This document shows, one piece after another, positions 1-7,611 of a stretch of 16,867 bases of DNA. The DNA is from WQUF01 sp031549885 (GTDB lineage: Bacteria > Bacillota > Clostridia > Clostridiales > Clostridiaceae), in contig JAVBPD010000156.1 in NCBI GenBank assembly GCA_031549885.1, positions 1 to 16,867 on the forward strand. Reading direction: 5' to 3'. The stretch's first letter is position 1, and every line of letters starts with the position of its first letter. Both the position numbers and the translations under genes were made by a program. The notes under the pieces are model-generated. The model was not told the DNA's origin. It worked only from the letters and a program-made list of their open reading frames with translations, and searched no databases.

Positions 1-1113
1 GAATTTTGCCTTTAGTGCATCAATTGATAAATTAGGGAATTTTAACCTTAAATCCTTTAGCGTGAGCTTTGGCACCTTTATCTTAGGCTCCTTAATCTCT
101 ATGTCTATTGGTTCTACTGGTTCTACATTTAACTCAGGTAACTTTGCATCAATATTTTGACTAAAATCAGCATCTGGGAATTTTGCCTTTAATGCATCAA
201 TTGATAAATTAGGAAACTTTAACCTTAAATCCTTTAATGTAAGTTTTGGTATATTTACTTTAGGTTCTTTAACATTTATATTAGGCTCTTTTACATTTAC
301 TTCGGGTAAAGCTGGGTCAACATTATTGCTAAAGTCAGCATTAGGAAATTTTGCTTTTAATTCATCAAGTGATAAATTTGGAAATTTCAATCTTAAATCT
401 TTCAAATTGAACTTTGGAAATTTAATTTTTGAATCTTTAATATTCATATCTATTTGACTAACATTTGTATCTGGGACTTTAATATTAATTTCAGGTATAT
501 TTGGCTTAATATCTTCATTAGAATCTACATTTGGTAATTTTGATTTTGGTTCTTTTATATTTAAACTAGGTATTGGTAATGTTGCTTCCAATTCATCCTC
601 AACATCAGGAAATTTTGCCTTTAACGTATCTATTGATAAATTAGGGAATTTTAACCTTAAATCTTTTAACGTCAATTTGGAATGCTTTATTTTAGGTTCA
701 TTTAAGTCTAATCTTGGTATTGGCATAGTAGCTTCTAAATGATCTATGGGTTTTTTAATATCTATTGAAGTAGAATCTAATTTTGATATTGGTATAGTAA
801 CTTCTAAATCATCTGGAGATTTTTCAATATATATTGGATTAGAGTCAACTTCTGGTACTTTTATATCAACTTTATCTTTTGCATCAATATCTTGTATAAA
901 ATCAAAATTATGATATCTTTTCTTTAAAGAATCCAATGGCAAATTAGGAGTCTTAAGTTTTAAGCCTTTTAATTTTACCAATTTTTGCTCTTTTATTTCT
1001 TTGTTATTTTGTTTATCAATATCTTCAGAATCATAGATCATATTTGGAAATCTCATTTTCAATTCATCAAAAGATAAACTTGGAAATTTTATTTTTAAAT
1101 CATTGTAGCTTAT
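1..1113 (-). repeat. Six 27-residue modules (type C) joined by PK-rich linkers
   Basis: Modules lie at 1033-1113, 898-978, 595-675, 331-411, 163-243 and 1-66 (cut by the edge). Each full copy is 81 bases. The consensus is LTLKDLRLKFPNLSIDALKA followed by KFPDADF. The last three are nearly identical in protein and spaced 168 and 177 bases apart, with linkers rich in EPK, VPK and IPK motifs. The first two (1033-1113 and 898-978) are divergent. The array probably continues beyond the window. Confidence 0.88.
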
Positions 1114-3474
1114 ATTAATTGGATCATTATTTAATAATTTATTATTTCTTGTTTCTATTTTTACTGTTTTATCTAATTGAATTTTTATATCTTTAGTTTT
1201 TTCATTATCATCATCACTAATTTTATTAAATTTATTTTTCAATTCATCAATTGATAATTCAGGGAAAGATTCTCTTAATTCCTTAAATTTCTTTCCAGGT
1301 AAAATTAACTTACCAGATTCAAAATATGCTTCAGGTAATTTGAATTTATGTTCTTTTTCTGGAATATTAACCTCTTCATTAACTTTAGGAATGTCAATAC
1401 CAATGTCCTCTGTTTTTATATTTTCAACTTCAACTTTAGGTATGTCCATGTCTATTGGTTTAATATCAATATTATTTATATAAGTTGGATCTATTTTCTG
1501 ATTTAATAAGCTAGGTTTTGTTTTGATATTTGATCTATAAATTTTTGATGAATTTAGATCTAATTTTAAAGTTTCAATCTTAACATCATCTATTTTAATC
1601 TCTGGTATAGTTACTTTAATAGGTTTTAAATCAAGTTTTAGAGTTTCAACTTTTATACTATCTACTTCAACCTTTGGTATCTCTATATCAACTGGTTTTA
1701 CTTCTAATTTTGGTATAGTTACTTCAATAGGTTTTAAATCAACTTTTGGAGCTTCAGCTTTTATGCTTTCTATTTCAACCTTTGGAATTTCTATATCAAC
1801 TGGTTTTACTTCTAATTTTGGTATAGTTACTTCAATAGGTTTTAAGTCAACTTTTGGAGCTTCAGCTTTTATGCTTTCTATTTCAACCTTTGGCATTTCT
1901 ATATCAACTGGTTTTACTTCTAATTTTGATTTTGGTAAATTCACTTCAATTGGAGTCTTAATTTCTATTTCATCTATGTTAATTTTAGTTATATTTAAGT
2001 CAATATAATTAGAACCTGTTTTTATTTCATTTGAATCTATTTCATATAATTCAATTTCATTATCATCAAATTCAAAATTATCAATATGTTTATTGTCAAT
2101 ATTTTCTAAAGACTCAATATCATTACTTTTATTTAATTTACCTTGCAATATTTTATTTTCAATTTTAAATGTATCTATTTTCGAGAAATTGTTTTTATCA
2201 TTGCTAGCTTGAACCTCAAATTTACCAAAATCAGATTTTGGAGTATTTATCTTAATCTTTTCATTTTTTTCTTTTGGTAAATCATTAATTAAATTCTCCT
2301 CTTTATTACATAAATTAAGGTGTATTTGATTATTATTAGAAGATAATTCTATAACTTCTTTTTCCTCATTATTATTAATTAAAACTTCCAGCTCTTCTTT
2401 TGTTTTTTCATCAATGTTTTCAACTGGTTCAATAGCTTCAACAGCCTCAACATCTACTTTAGATATCTTAACTTTTTCTTTAAAATACACATCACCAAAT
2501 TTATCATTTAATAATTTCATAGTTATATTTGGATATTCTGCTTTTAAATCATTAAAGTTAAGTCCCGGAAAAACCAATCTGCCTAAATCAAAATAAATAT
2601 CAGGAAATCTCTTCTTTAAATCCTTAAACTCCAGCTTCGACAAATCAACTTCTAATTCTGTGTGCTTTTTATCAGGTGTATTATCTTTGGATCTATGATC
2701 TTTAAAAAGGTCTGTTTTTTTATCAATAAAGCATACATCTAAATATTTTGATTTTAAATCTTCCATTTTAAGCTCAGGAAATTCTGCTTTTAAATCTTCA
2801 AATTTAATGCCAGGTAGAATTAATTTTCCTAAATAAACATAAATTTCGGGGAATTTATCTTTTATTTTTTTAAACTCAATATCTGACAAACTTATCTCTC
2901 CTTTCTTAACACTAATGTTAGGAGAATGAGTGTTTTGTATAAAACATACATCATCAAAATTATCCTTCAAATCTTTTAATGCAATACTGGGAAATTTAAT
3001 CAATAAATCATCCATACTTAAATTAGGCAAAAAAAGTATACCAGAGTCTATATAAATTTCAGGAAATTCTTCTTTTAATGTTTTGAAGTCAATTTTTGAT
3101 TTTCTAACATCTATGTTCAATTCATCTATTTTTTTATTAAGTATTTCATTGTTATTAATTTTATTATTTACTATTTCTTCATTAATATTTTCTTTTTTAT
3201 TTTTTTCTTTAGATTTATTTGCATCTCTTAATTTGTCTCTTTCAATATTTCCTGGTTTACATGTTTTACATTTTCGTATGTGACAATCTTTGAACAAGTT
3301 AGCAACTTCAATTGCTTTATTGATATTATCAAACTCTCCATGCCAAATTCCTTTAACATTATTATTACTATTGCCAGAAATTAGCTCGTCTCCATTTTTA
3401 CAATGCCTACAAGTAGATTTGTGAATAGTAACAGATTTTTTTCCAACACATGTCTCATAAATCCAATATTTCAC
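1..3474 (-). CDS. Giant internally repetitive protein with N-terminal Cys4 domain (partial, runs off left edge)
   Basis: The frame is open from a stop at 3489-3487 to base 1 without interruption, giving at least 1158 residues; the C-terminus is missing. I chose GTG at 3474 because AGAGGTG sits about 6 bases upstream; GTG at 3483 is in frame but poorly spaced. Residues 1-75 form a small domain with CRHC (22-25), a WHGEF motif (44-48) and CKTC (69-72), probably a zinc-binding fold; it resembles, from memory, a small domain found alone or fused in many bacterial proteins. A Lys/Asn/Glu-rich linker follows, then 51-residue modules (128-331), an acidic region (about 340-510), 36-residue tandem repeats (517-624) and 27-residue modules (788-1158). 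Leu-Lys-x-x-Phe-Pro motifs recur throughout. No signal peptide or transmembrane segment is visible, so it is probably cytoplasmic. The proline-punctuated alternating pattern resembles eukaryotic AHNAK repeats in style only. Function unknown; a scaffold or structural role is a guess. Confidence 0.9.
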   Translation of the reverse strand, partial: MKYWIYETCVGKKSVTIHKSTCRHCKNGDELISGNSNNNVKGIWHGEFDNINKAIEVANLFKDCHIRKCKTCKPGNIERDKLRDANKSKEKNKKENINEEIVNNKINNNEILNKKIDELNIDVRKSKIDFKTLKEEFPEIYIDSGILFLPNLSMDDLLIKFPSIALKDLKDNFDDVCFIQNTHSPNISVKKGEISLSDIEFKKIKDKFPEIYVYLGKLILPGIKFEDLKAEFPELKMEDLKSKYLDVCFIDKKTDLFKDHRSKDNTPDKKHTELEVDLSKLEFKDLKKRFPDIYFDLGRLVFPGLNFNDLKAEYPNITMKLLNDKFGDVYFKEKVKISKVDVEAVEAIEPVENIDEKTKEELEVLINNNEEKEVIELSSNNNQIHLNLCNKEENLINDLPKEKNEKIKINTPKSDFGKFEVQASNDKNNFSKIDTFKIENKILQGKLNKSNDIESLENIDNKHIDNFEFDDNEIELYEIDSNEIKTGSNYIDLNITKINIDEIEIKTPIEVNLPKSKLEVKPVDIEMPKVEIESIKAEAPKVDLKPIEVTIPKLEVKPVDIEIPKVEIESIKAEAPKVDLKPIEVTIPKLEVKPVDIEIPKVEVDSIKVETLKLDLKPIKVTIPEIKIDDVKIETLKLDLNSSKIYRSNIKTKPSLLNQKIDPTYINNIDIKPIDMDIPKVEVENIKTEDIGIDIPKVNEEVNIPEKEHKFKLPEAYFESGKLILPGKKFKELRESFPELSIDELKNKFNKISDDDNEKTKDIKIQLDKTVKIETRNNKLLNNDPINISYNDLKIKFPSLSFDELKMRFPNMIYDSEDIDKQNNKEIKEQKLVKLKGLKLKTPNLPLDSLKKRYHNFDFIQDIDAKDKVDIKVPEVDSNPIYIEKSPDDLEVTIPISKLDSTSIDIKKPIDHLEATMPIPRLDLNEPKIKHSKLTLKDLRLKFPNLSIDTLKAKFPDVEDELEATLPIPSLNIKEPKSKLPNVDSNEDIKPNIPEINIKVPDTNVSQIDMNIKDSKIKFPKFNLKDLRLKFPNLSLDELKAKFPNADFSNNVDPALPEVNVKEPNINVKEPKVNIPKLTLKDLRLKFPNLSIDALKAKFPDADFSQNIDAKLPELNVEPVEPIDIEIKEPKIKVPKLTLKDLRLKFPNLSIDALKAKF
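1603..1926 (-). repeat. Three tandem 108-bp repeats (type B, 36 residues, built from 12-residue units)
   Basis: Units lie at 1819-1926, 1711-1818 and 1603-1710, and a decayed fourth follows to about 1546. The first two differ at only 2 of 108 bases by my reading; the third is clearly more divergent. Each unit contains three 12-residue subunits beginning Pro-Lys and alternating hydrophobic with charged residues, such as PKVDLKPIEVTI. The alternation suggests extended beta strands broken by proline. Confidence 0.9.
2482..3093 (-). repeat. Three 51-residue modules (type A) in the giant repeat protein
   Basis: Three modules of exactly 153 bases lie at 2941-3093, 2728-2880 and 2482-2634, separated by spacers of 60 and 93 bases. 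Each reads roughly as F-K-x-L-K-x-x-F-P-E-I-Y, then G-x-L-x-x-P-G, then D-L-K-A-E-F-P, and ends D-V-C/Y-F. A shorter relative lies at 1228-1350 (residues 709-749) and keeps the ESGKLILPG and ESFPELSIDELK parts. Equal length with divergent bases suggests old duplication under protein-level selection. Confidence 0.85.
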
Positions 3475-3519
3475 CTTTTTCACCTCTTATTAGCTTTTTT
3501 TCAAGAATCAAATAAATAA

Positions 3520-3526
3520 TGTCGAA
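3520..3526 (+). promoter_or_regulatory. Possible Spo0A box (TGTCGAA)
   Basis: An exact match to the 0A-box consensus lies 46 bases upstream of the repeat gene start. The same heptamer also occurs by chance inside a coding region near 14453, so a random match is quite possible. Confidence 0.25.
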
Positions 3527-3812
3527 TAAAGTTTATTACTGTTATTTACATATTTTCCAAACACATAATTATAAATTAATTGAAAAAATGACATAAATCT
3601 ATGAGTAATTATACCAAATTACGTAAAAAAAAACTACAAAACATTATTATGATAAAAGTTAATATTATGTTAATTTTAAACTGATAATAATATTTTTAAT
3701 AATTGCTTTTTTTTAAAAATAAATTCCCAAAATTAAGTAATAATATCTTCAGTTTTAGACAATATGACAATTTTCAACGTAAACCTGTATGTAAATTGTT
3801 TATAAATAGAGA

Positions 3813-3841
3813 TTGAAAATATATAAATAATTTAGTATAAT
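3813..3841 (+). promoter_or_regulatory. Promoter of tRNA-Ser
   Basis: TTGAAA (3813-3818) and TATAAT (3836-3841) are separated by 17 bases. The predicted start is about 10 bases before the mature tRNA. Confidence 0.8.
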
Positions 3842-3857
3842 TTTCATATTAAGTTCT

Positions 3858-3945
3858 GGAGAGTTGTCCGAGAGGTCTATGGTGCGAAACTCGAAATTTC
3901 GTGTTGATGATGAATCAACCCAGGGTTCAAATCCCTGACTCTCCG
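3858..3945 (+). tRNA. tRNA-Ser(CGA)
   Basis: An 88-base cloverleaf. The acceptor arm GGAGAGT pairs with ACTCTCC and is followed by discriminator G. The anticodon stem CGAAA/TTTCG encloses loop CTCGAAA, giving anticodon CGA, which reads UCG. The long variable arm GTTGAT/ATCAAC is the class II feature of serine tRNAs, and the T loop is TTCAAAT. The 3' CCA is not encoded. It is a single gene with its own promoter. I see no strong terminator downstream, only weak A/T palindromes between 3970 and 4015. Confidence 0.95.
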
Positions 3946-4069
3946 TCAAAAACTTCTTTCTTCATAGACATTAATTTATATAAATTATAATTTTAAATTA
4001 AATTTTTTTAAAAACAATAAGAAACATCCAAAACTAATTACTTTATTGCTTATAGCGTTTAAAACAAAA

Positions 4070-4094
4070 AAAGGTTAGATTTTTTCTAACCTTT
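4070..4094 (-). terminator. Intrinsic terminator of msrAB
   Basis: AAAGGTTAGA (4070-4079) pairs with TCTAACCTTT (4085-4094) around a 5-base loop. On the minus strand it is followed by a T-rich run (complement of 4061-4069). It lies directly after the msrAB stop codon. Confidence 0.85.
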
Positions 4095-4100
4095 TACTTA

Positions 4101-5048
4101 TTATTTAAATAATCTCATTAATTCTCCATATCCTTCTTCGTCCATCTTTTCTTTTGGTATAAATTTAAGAGCAGCACTATTAATACAATATCTAAGGCCC
4201 CCAAGTTCCTTTATACCATCATTAAAAACATGACCTAAATGAGAGTTACTCAATGCACTTCTTACCTCTACTCTTTTCATGCCGTGAGAATTATCATTAT
4301 ATTCTTTTATAATGTTTTCACCAATAGGTTTAGAAAAAGCTGGCCATCCACATCCTGAATCAAATTTATCACAAGAAGAAAAAAGAGGTTCCTCTGTAAT
4401 TACATCAACATAAATTCCTTCTTTAAATTCATTAAAATATTCATTTTGAAATGGAGGTTCTGTAAAGCTATTTTGCGTTACCTCATATTGAATATTGGAT
4501 AGATTTTTTTTAATTTCCTCTTTGCTTGGCACAGAATATTTTTTTTTATCTTCTGCTTTACTTGCCATATCAAACATATTAAAATCAATATGACAATAGC
4601 CACCAGGATTTTTATCTAAATATTTTTGGTGATATTCTTCAGCTAAATAAAAATTTTCAAGCCTCTTTACTTCAATAACACTTTTTTTACCAATTTTTCC
4701 TTCTAAATCCTCAATGCACTTATTTATTACTTCTATATCTTCATCATCCACATAATATATTCCAGTTCTATATTGATATCCAACATCTCCACCTTGTCGG
4801 TTAATGGATGTAGGATCAATTACCTTAAAAAATAAACCAAGCAAAAAGCTTAAAGATAAAATTTGAGGATTATATAAAACTTTTACAGTTTCAGCATGAC
4901 CAGTATTATTGTGGCAAACTTCTTCATATGTTGGACTCTCGGTATTTCCATTTGCATATCCAACTTTTGTCAAAGTAACCCCATTTATACTAGAAATATA
5001 CTTTTCAACTCCCCAAAAACATCCTCCTGCAAGATAAATTTCTTTCAA
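4101..5048 (-). CDS. msrAB: Bifunctional methionine sulfoxide reductase MsrA-MsrB
   Basis: A 315-residue fusion that reduces both stereoisomers of methionine sulfoxide in the cytosol using thioredoxin-type donors. The MsrA domain (about 1-160) has catalytic Cys10 in GGCFWG and the C-terminal NPGGYCHID segment. The MsrB domain (about 175-315) has SGCGWPAF (231-238) and the catalytic RYCINSAAL (Cys288). At the position where zinc-type MsrB has its first CxxC there is VDVIT, so this looks like the zinc-free form; Cys226 and Cys233 are candidate resolving residues. The start is TTG at 5048, with AGAGGTGG about 7 bases upstream. The gene stands alone between tRNA-Ser and a divergent rpsT and has its own terminator. 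The stand-alone arrangement suits a stress-response gene, but no stress operator is visible. Confidence 0.96.
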   Translation of the reverse strand: MKEIYLAGGCFWGVEKYISSINGVTLTKVGYANGNTESPTYEEVCHNNTGHAETVKVLYNPQILSLSFLLGLFFKVIDPTSINRQGGDVGYQYRTGIYYVDDEDIEVINKCIEDLEGKIGKKSVIEVKRLENFYLAEEYHQKYLDKNPGGYCHIDFNMFDMASKAEDKKKYSVPSKEEIKKNLSNIQYEVTQNSFTEPPFQNEYFNEFKEGIYVDVITEEPLFSSCDKFDSGCGWPAFSKPIGENIIKEYNDNSHGMKRVEVRSALSNSHLGHVFNDGIKELGGLRYCINSAALKFIPKEKMDEEGYGELMRLFK

Positions 5049-5091
5049 AAATAACCACCTCTTTATTTTTTATCTGTTAATAGACAATCTC

Positions 5092-5097
5092 ATTATA
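5092..5097 (-). promoter_or_regulatory. Possible -10 element of msrAB
   Basis: TATAAT on the minus strand, 44 bases upstream of the msrAB start. No good -35 is seen at 16-18 bases, so the assignment is weak. Confidence 0.4.
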
Positions 5098-5149
5098 TAA
5101 CTAACCAATCACAAATTCATCTATTTATTAATTAAAAATTAAATTATAG

Positions 5150-5178
5150 TTGAAGTAATTACATAAAAATGATATAAT
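5150..5178 (+). promoter_or_regulatory. Promoter of rpsT
   Basis: TTGAAG (5150-5155) and TATAAT (5173-5178) with a 17-base spacer. Transcription would begin near 5185, giving a leader of about 60 bases. Confidence 0.8.
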
Positions 5179-5192
5179 ACTTCCGTTAACTA

Positions 5193-5225
5193 GAAACCAA
5201 TTCAGCGGTTTTTATAACTGCTTTT
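5193..5225 (+). promoter_or_regulatory. rpsT leader: element complementary to the gene's 3' end, plus hairpin
   Basis: GAAACCAATTCA (5193-5204) is perfectly complementary to 5526-5537 just after rpsT. It is followed by a hairpin in which AGCGGTT (5204-5210) pairs with AACTGCT (5216-5222), with one G-U pair and a 5-base loop, then a short T run. The leader could control S20 synthesis, as in other autoregulated ribosomal protein genes, but I do not recognise it as a known class. Confidence 0.5.
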
Positions 5226-5248
5226 AAATATACATGGAGGTGAATAAC

Positions 5249-5515
5249 TTGGCAAACATCAAATCAGCTAAAAAAAGAATTAAGGTAATAGCTAAAAAAA
5301 CTTTAAGAAACACTATGGTTAAGTCTGCATTAAAAACATATATCAAAAAGTTTGAAGCTGCTATTGCAACTAATAACATAGAAGATGCAAAAACTACCTT
5401 TACAAGAGCTCAAAAAGCTTTAGACATGGCTGCTTCTAAAGGTGTAATTCATAAAAACAAAGCTTCAAGAAAAAAATCAAGATTACATGCTAAACTCAAT
5501 AAATTATCTGCATAA
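5249..5515 (+). CDS. rpsT: Small ribosomal subunit protein bS20
   Basis: An 88-residue basic, helical protein that binds 16S rRNA early in 30S assembly. The N-terminus MANIKSAKKRI and the C-terminal KNKASRKKSRLHAKLNKL are typical of S20, and the length matches the usual 85-90 residues. I start it at TTG 5249, with GGAGGTG (5236-5242) 6 bases upstream. An ATG at 5234 is in frame but overlaps the ribosome binding site and would add five residues absent from the family. It has its own promoter and leader and is followed by a terminator hairpin. Confidence 0.97.
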   Translation: MANIKSAKKRIKVIAKKTLRNTMVKSALKTYIKKFEAAIATNNIEDAKTTFTRAQKALDMAASKGVIHKNKASRKKSRLHAKLNKLSA

Positions 5516-5527
5516 AATACGTAAGTG

Positions 5528-5571
5528 AATTGGTTTCCTAGAAAAAATAAGGTTACCAATTTTTATTTTAT
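5528..5571 (+). terminator. Intrinsic terminator of rpsT
   Basis: AATTGGT (5528-5534) pairs with ACCAATT (5555-5561). Inside are a TT/TT internal loop, a CCT/AGG extension and a 10-base A-rich loop, and TTTATTTTAT follows. The 5' arm is part of the sequence complementary to the rpsT leader, so the two pairings exclude each other. Confidence 0.7.
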
Positions 5572-5597
5572 AAAAATATTTTAAGAAGGTGTGTTAA

Positions 5598-7577
5598 TTG
5601 AGTTCTTTTAAGGACCTAAATGAAAATTTATCAATACTAAATCTATTATCAAAACAATACCCCACTTTAGATTCTGCAATAAACGAAATAATCAATCTTC
5701 AAGCAATATTAAAATTACCCAAAGGCACTGAACACTTCTTATCAGATATACATGGTGAGCATGAAGCATTTATACATGTTTTAAGAAATGGATCTGGCGT
5801 TATTAGGAGCAAAATAGACGAAGTTTTCCCATTTAGTTTAACGGAAAAGGATAAAGATTCACTGGCTACTCTTATATATTATCCTGAAGAGAAACTAGAA
5901 ATACAGCGAAATTGCAACGATGATTTATGTAACTGGTATAGGGTAACTCTTTATAGGCTTGTTGAAATTTTAAAGGTTGTAGCTTCTAAATATACAAGAT
6001 CTAAAGTTAGAAAATCAATAGCACCTGGTTTTGTATATATTATTGAAGAATTGTTAAACGAACAAGGAAATACAAAAGATAAGCTTCAATATTATTATGG
6101 AATTATAAACAGCATAATCGAAATGGATAGTGCAGATTCATTTATAATAGCAATTTGCAACCTAATACAAAGGCTTTCTATTGATAAACTTCACATAATT
6201 GGTGATATATTTGATAGAGGCCCAGGGGCTGAAAAAGTTATGGACACCCTTATAAATTATCACTCAGTTGATATTCAATGGGGCAATCATGATATAGTTT
6301 GGATTGGCGCTGCAGCTGGCTCATTAGCTTGCATTGCAAACGTTCTTAGAATTGGGCTTAGATATGGAAACATTACAACTATAGAACAAGGATATGGAAT
6401 TAATTTAAGGCCTCTGGTAACATTTGCATTAGAATATTATAAAGATGATCCTTGTATACATTTTTATCCAAAAGATTTATATAAAGAAGTAAATCAAAGT
6501 GATTTAGGCTTATTTGCTAAAATGCATAAAGCAATAACTATAATACAGTTTAAACTTGAAAGCCAAATTATAAATAGACAAAATGATTTTAACATGAAAG
6601 ATAGGCTTCTTTTAGATAAAATCAATTATGAACACGGCTTTATAACATTAAATGATAAGCAATATGAATTAAAAGATAAACTATTTACAACAATAGACCC
6701 AGATAATCCTTTTCAATTAAATGCAGCTGAAGAAGAATTAATAAATCTCCTTAGAAGAAGCTTCTTAAATTCTCAAACACTCCAAAAACACATCAGATTT
6801 TTATTATCAAAAGGATCCATGTATTTAGTGTGCAACTCTAATTTATTGTATCATGGTTGTATGCTTATGAAAGATTCAAAAACATTTTTAAATGTAAAAA
6901 TAAATGGAGAATATTATAAAGGTAAAGAATTGCTAGATGTAATAGAAAGATATGTTTCAGCTGCTTATTTCAATCATAATAATGATGACAAAAAATCTTA
7001 TGGCCTTGATTTAACATGGTATCTATGGTGCGGCGAAAACTCTCCTTTATTTGCCAAAAGTAAGATGGCAACCTTTGAAAGGTATTTAATTGATGATCCT
7101 GATACTCATAAAGAAGAACACTCCTTTTACTATTTAAACAGAGAAGATAAAGATATGTGCGACACTATATTAAATGAATTCTCGCTTAATCTAGAAAATT
7201 CCCACATAATTAATGGTCATGTTCCTGTAAAAGAGAAAAAAGGTGAGGATCCTGTAAAATGCAACGGGAAAATGATAGTTATCGATGGTGGTTTTGCTCT
7301 TTCGTATCACAACACAACTGGACTTGCAGGGTATACATTAATTTATAATTCTTATGGAATGCTTTTAGCAACTCATGAACCATTTACTTCAAAAGAAAAT
7401 GTAATTAAAACTGAGCATTGTTCATTGCCTTCTAGAAGAATAGTTGAAAACATAGGATTAAGACAAACAGTTAAAGCAACTGATGACGGAAAAATATTAG
7501 AAGGTCAAATTGAAAATTTAAAGTTATTAGTAGAAGCTTATAAAACTGGTACAATAAAAGAATCTCCAAAAAAATAA
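5598..7577 (+). CDS. fbp: Fructose-1,6-bisphosphatase class III
   Basis: A 659-residue cytosolic enzyme that hydrolyses fructose 1,6-bisphosphate to fructose 6-phosphate in gluconeogenesis. It belongs to the Firmicutes-specific class III, which has a calcineurin-like metallophosphoesterase core. Metal-site motifs are SDIHGEHEAF (Asp50, His52), IGDIFDRGPG (Asp203, Asp206) and WGNHDIVW (Asn230, His231); later motifs are INGHVPVKEK and VIDGGFALSYH. The length is close to the roughly 640-670 residues usual for the family. The start is TTG at 5598 with AAGAAGGTG at 5584-5592. It follows rpsT by 82 bases across the rpsT terminator; no separate promoter is obvious in that gap, so expression may depend on read-through or on a weak unseen promoter. 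Confidence 0.97.
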   Translation: MSSFKDLNENLSILNLLSKQYPTLDSAINEIINLQAILKLPKGTEHFLSDIHGEHEAFIHVLRNGSGVIRSKIDEVFPFSLTEKDKDSLATLIYYPEEKLEIQRNCNDDLCNWYRVTLYRLVEILKVVASKYTRSKVRKSIAPGFVYIIEELLNEQGNTKDKLQYYYGIINSIIEMDSADSFIIAICNLIQRLSIDKLHIIGDIFDRGPGAEKVMDTLINYHSVDIQWGNHDIVWIGAAAGSLACIANVLRIGLRYGNITTIEQGYGINLRPLVTFALEYYKDDPCIHFYPKDLYKEVNQSDLGLFAKMHKAITIIQFKLESQIINRQNDFNMKDRLLLDKINYEHGFITLNDKQYELKDKLFTTIDPDNPFQLNAAEEELINLLRRSFLNSQTLQKHIRFLLSKGSMYLVCNSNLLYHGCMLMKDSKTFLNVKINGEYYKGKELLDVIERYVSAAYFNHNNDDKKSYGLDLTWYLWCGENSPLFAKSKMATFERYLIDDPDTHKEEHSFYYLNREDKDMCDTILNEFSLNLENSHIINGHVPVKEKKGEDPVKCNGKMIVIDGGFALSYHNTTGLAGYTLIYNSYGMLLATHEPFTSKENVIKTEHCSLPSRRIVENIGLRQTVKATDDGKILEGQIENLKLLVEAYKTGTIKESPKK

Positions 7578-7605
7578 GAACTCATGGGAAATACCCCATG
7601 AGTTC
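7578..7605. terminator. Strong hairpin terminator between convergent fbp and the M18 aminopeptidase gene
   Basis: GAACTCATGGG (7578-7588) pairs perfectly with CCCATGAGTTC (7595-7605) around a 6-base loop. The minus strand has an ideal T tract (complement of 7568-7577), so it best serves the aminopeptidase gene. The plus strand continues AAAATTTT, so it may also stop fbp. Confidence 0.88.
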
Positions 7606-7611
7606 AAAATT

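Larger units (their letters stand above)
3484..3857. other. AT-rich spacer between the giant repeat gene and tRNA-Ser
   Basis: This 374-base stretch holds no open reading frame of note. It must contain the promoter of the minus-strand repeat gene, but I see no convincing -35/-10 pair: a TATAAT on the minus strand at 3573-3568 has only a weak -35. A TGTCGAA heptamer at 3520-3526 matches the Spo0A box consensus. The right end holds the tRNA-Ser promoter. The rest is A/T-rich without clear structure. Confidence 0.6.

Noticed and set aside
1..1926. Repeats as a possible CRISPR array or mobile element
   Set aside because: Repeat periods (36, 81, 108, 168 and 177 bases) keep the reading frame and code for conserved peptides; there are no unique spacers of constant length and no cas or transposase genes.
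1763..3283. Plus-strand open frames at 1763-2008, 2414-2596 and 3083-3283
   Set aside because: They are antisense shadows of the minus-strand repeat gene; they lack ribosome binding sites and mirror its repeats (Ser/Phe/Ile-rich low complexity).
3858..3945. tRNA-Ser as an integration site for the repeat gene
   Set aside because: The repeat gene lies on the 5' side of the tRNA; no integrase and no duplicated tRNA 3' end were seen.
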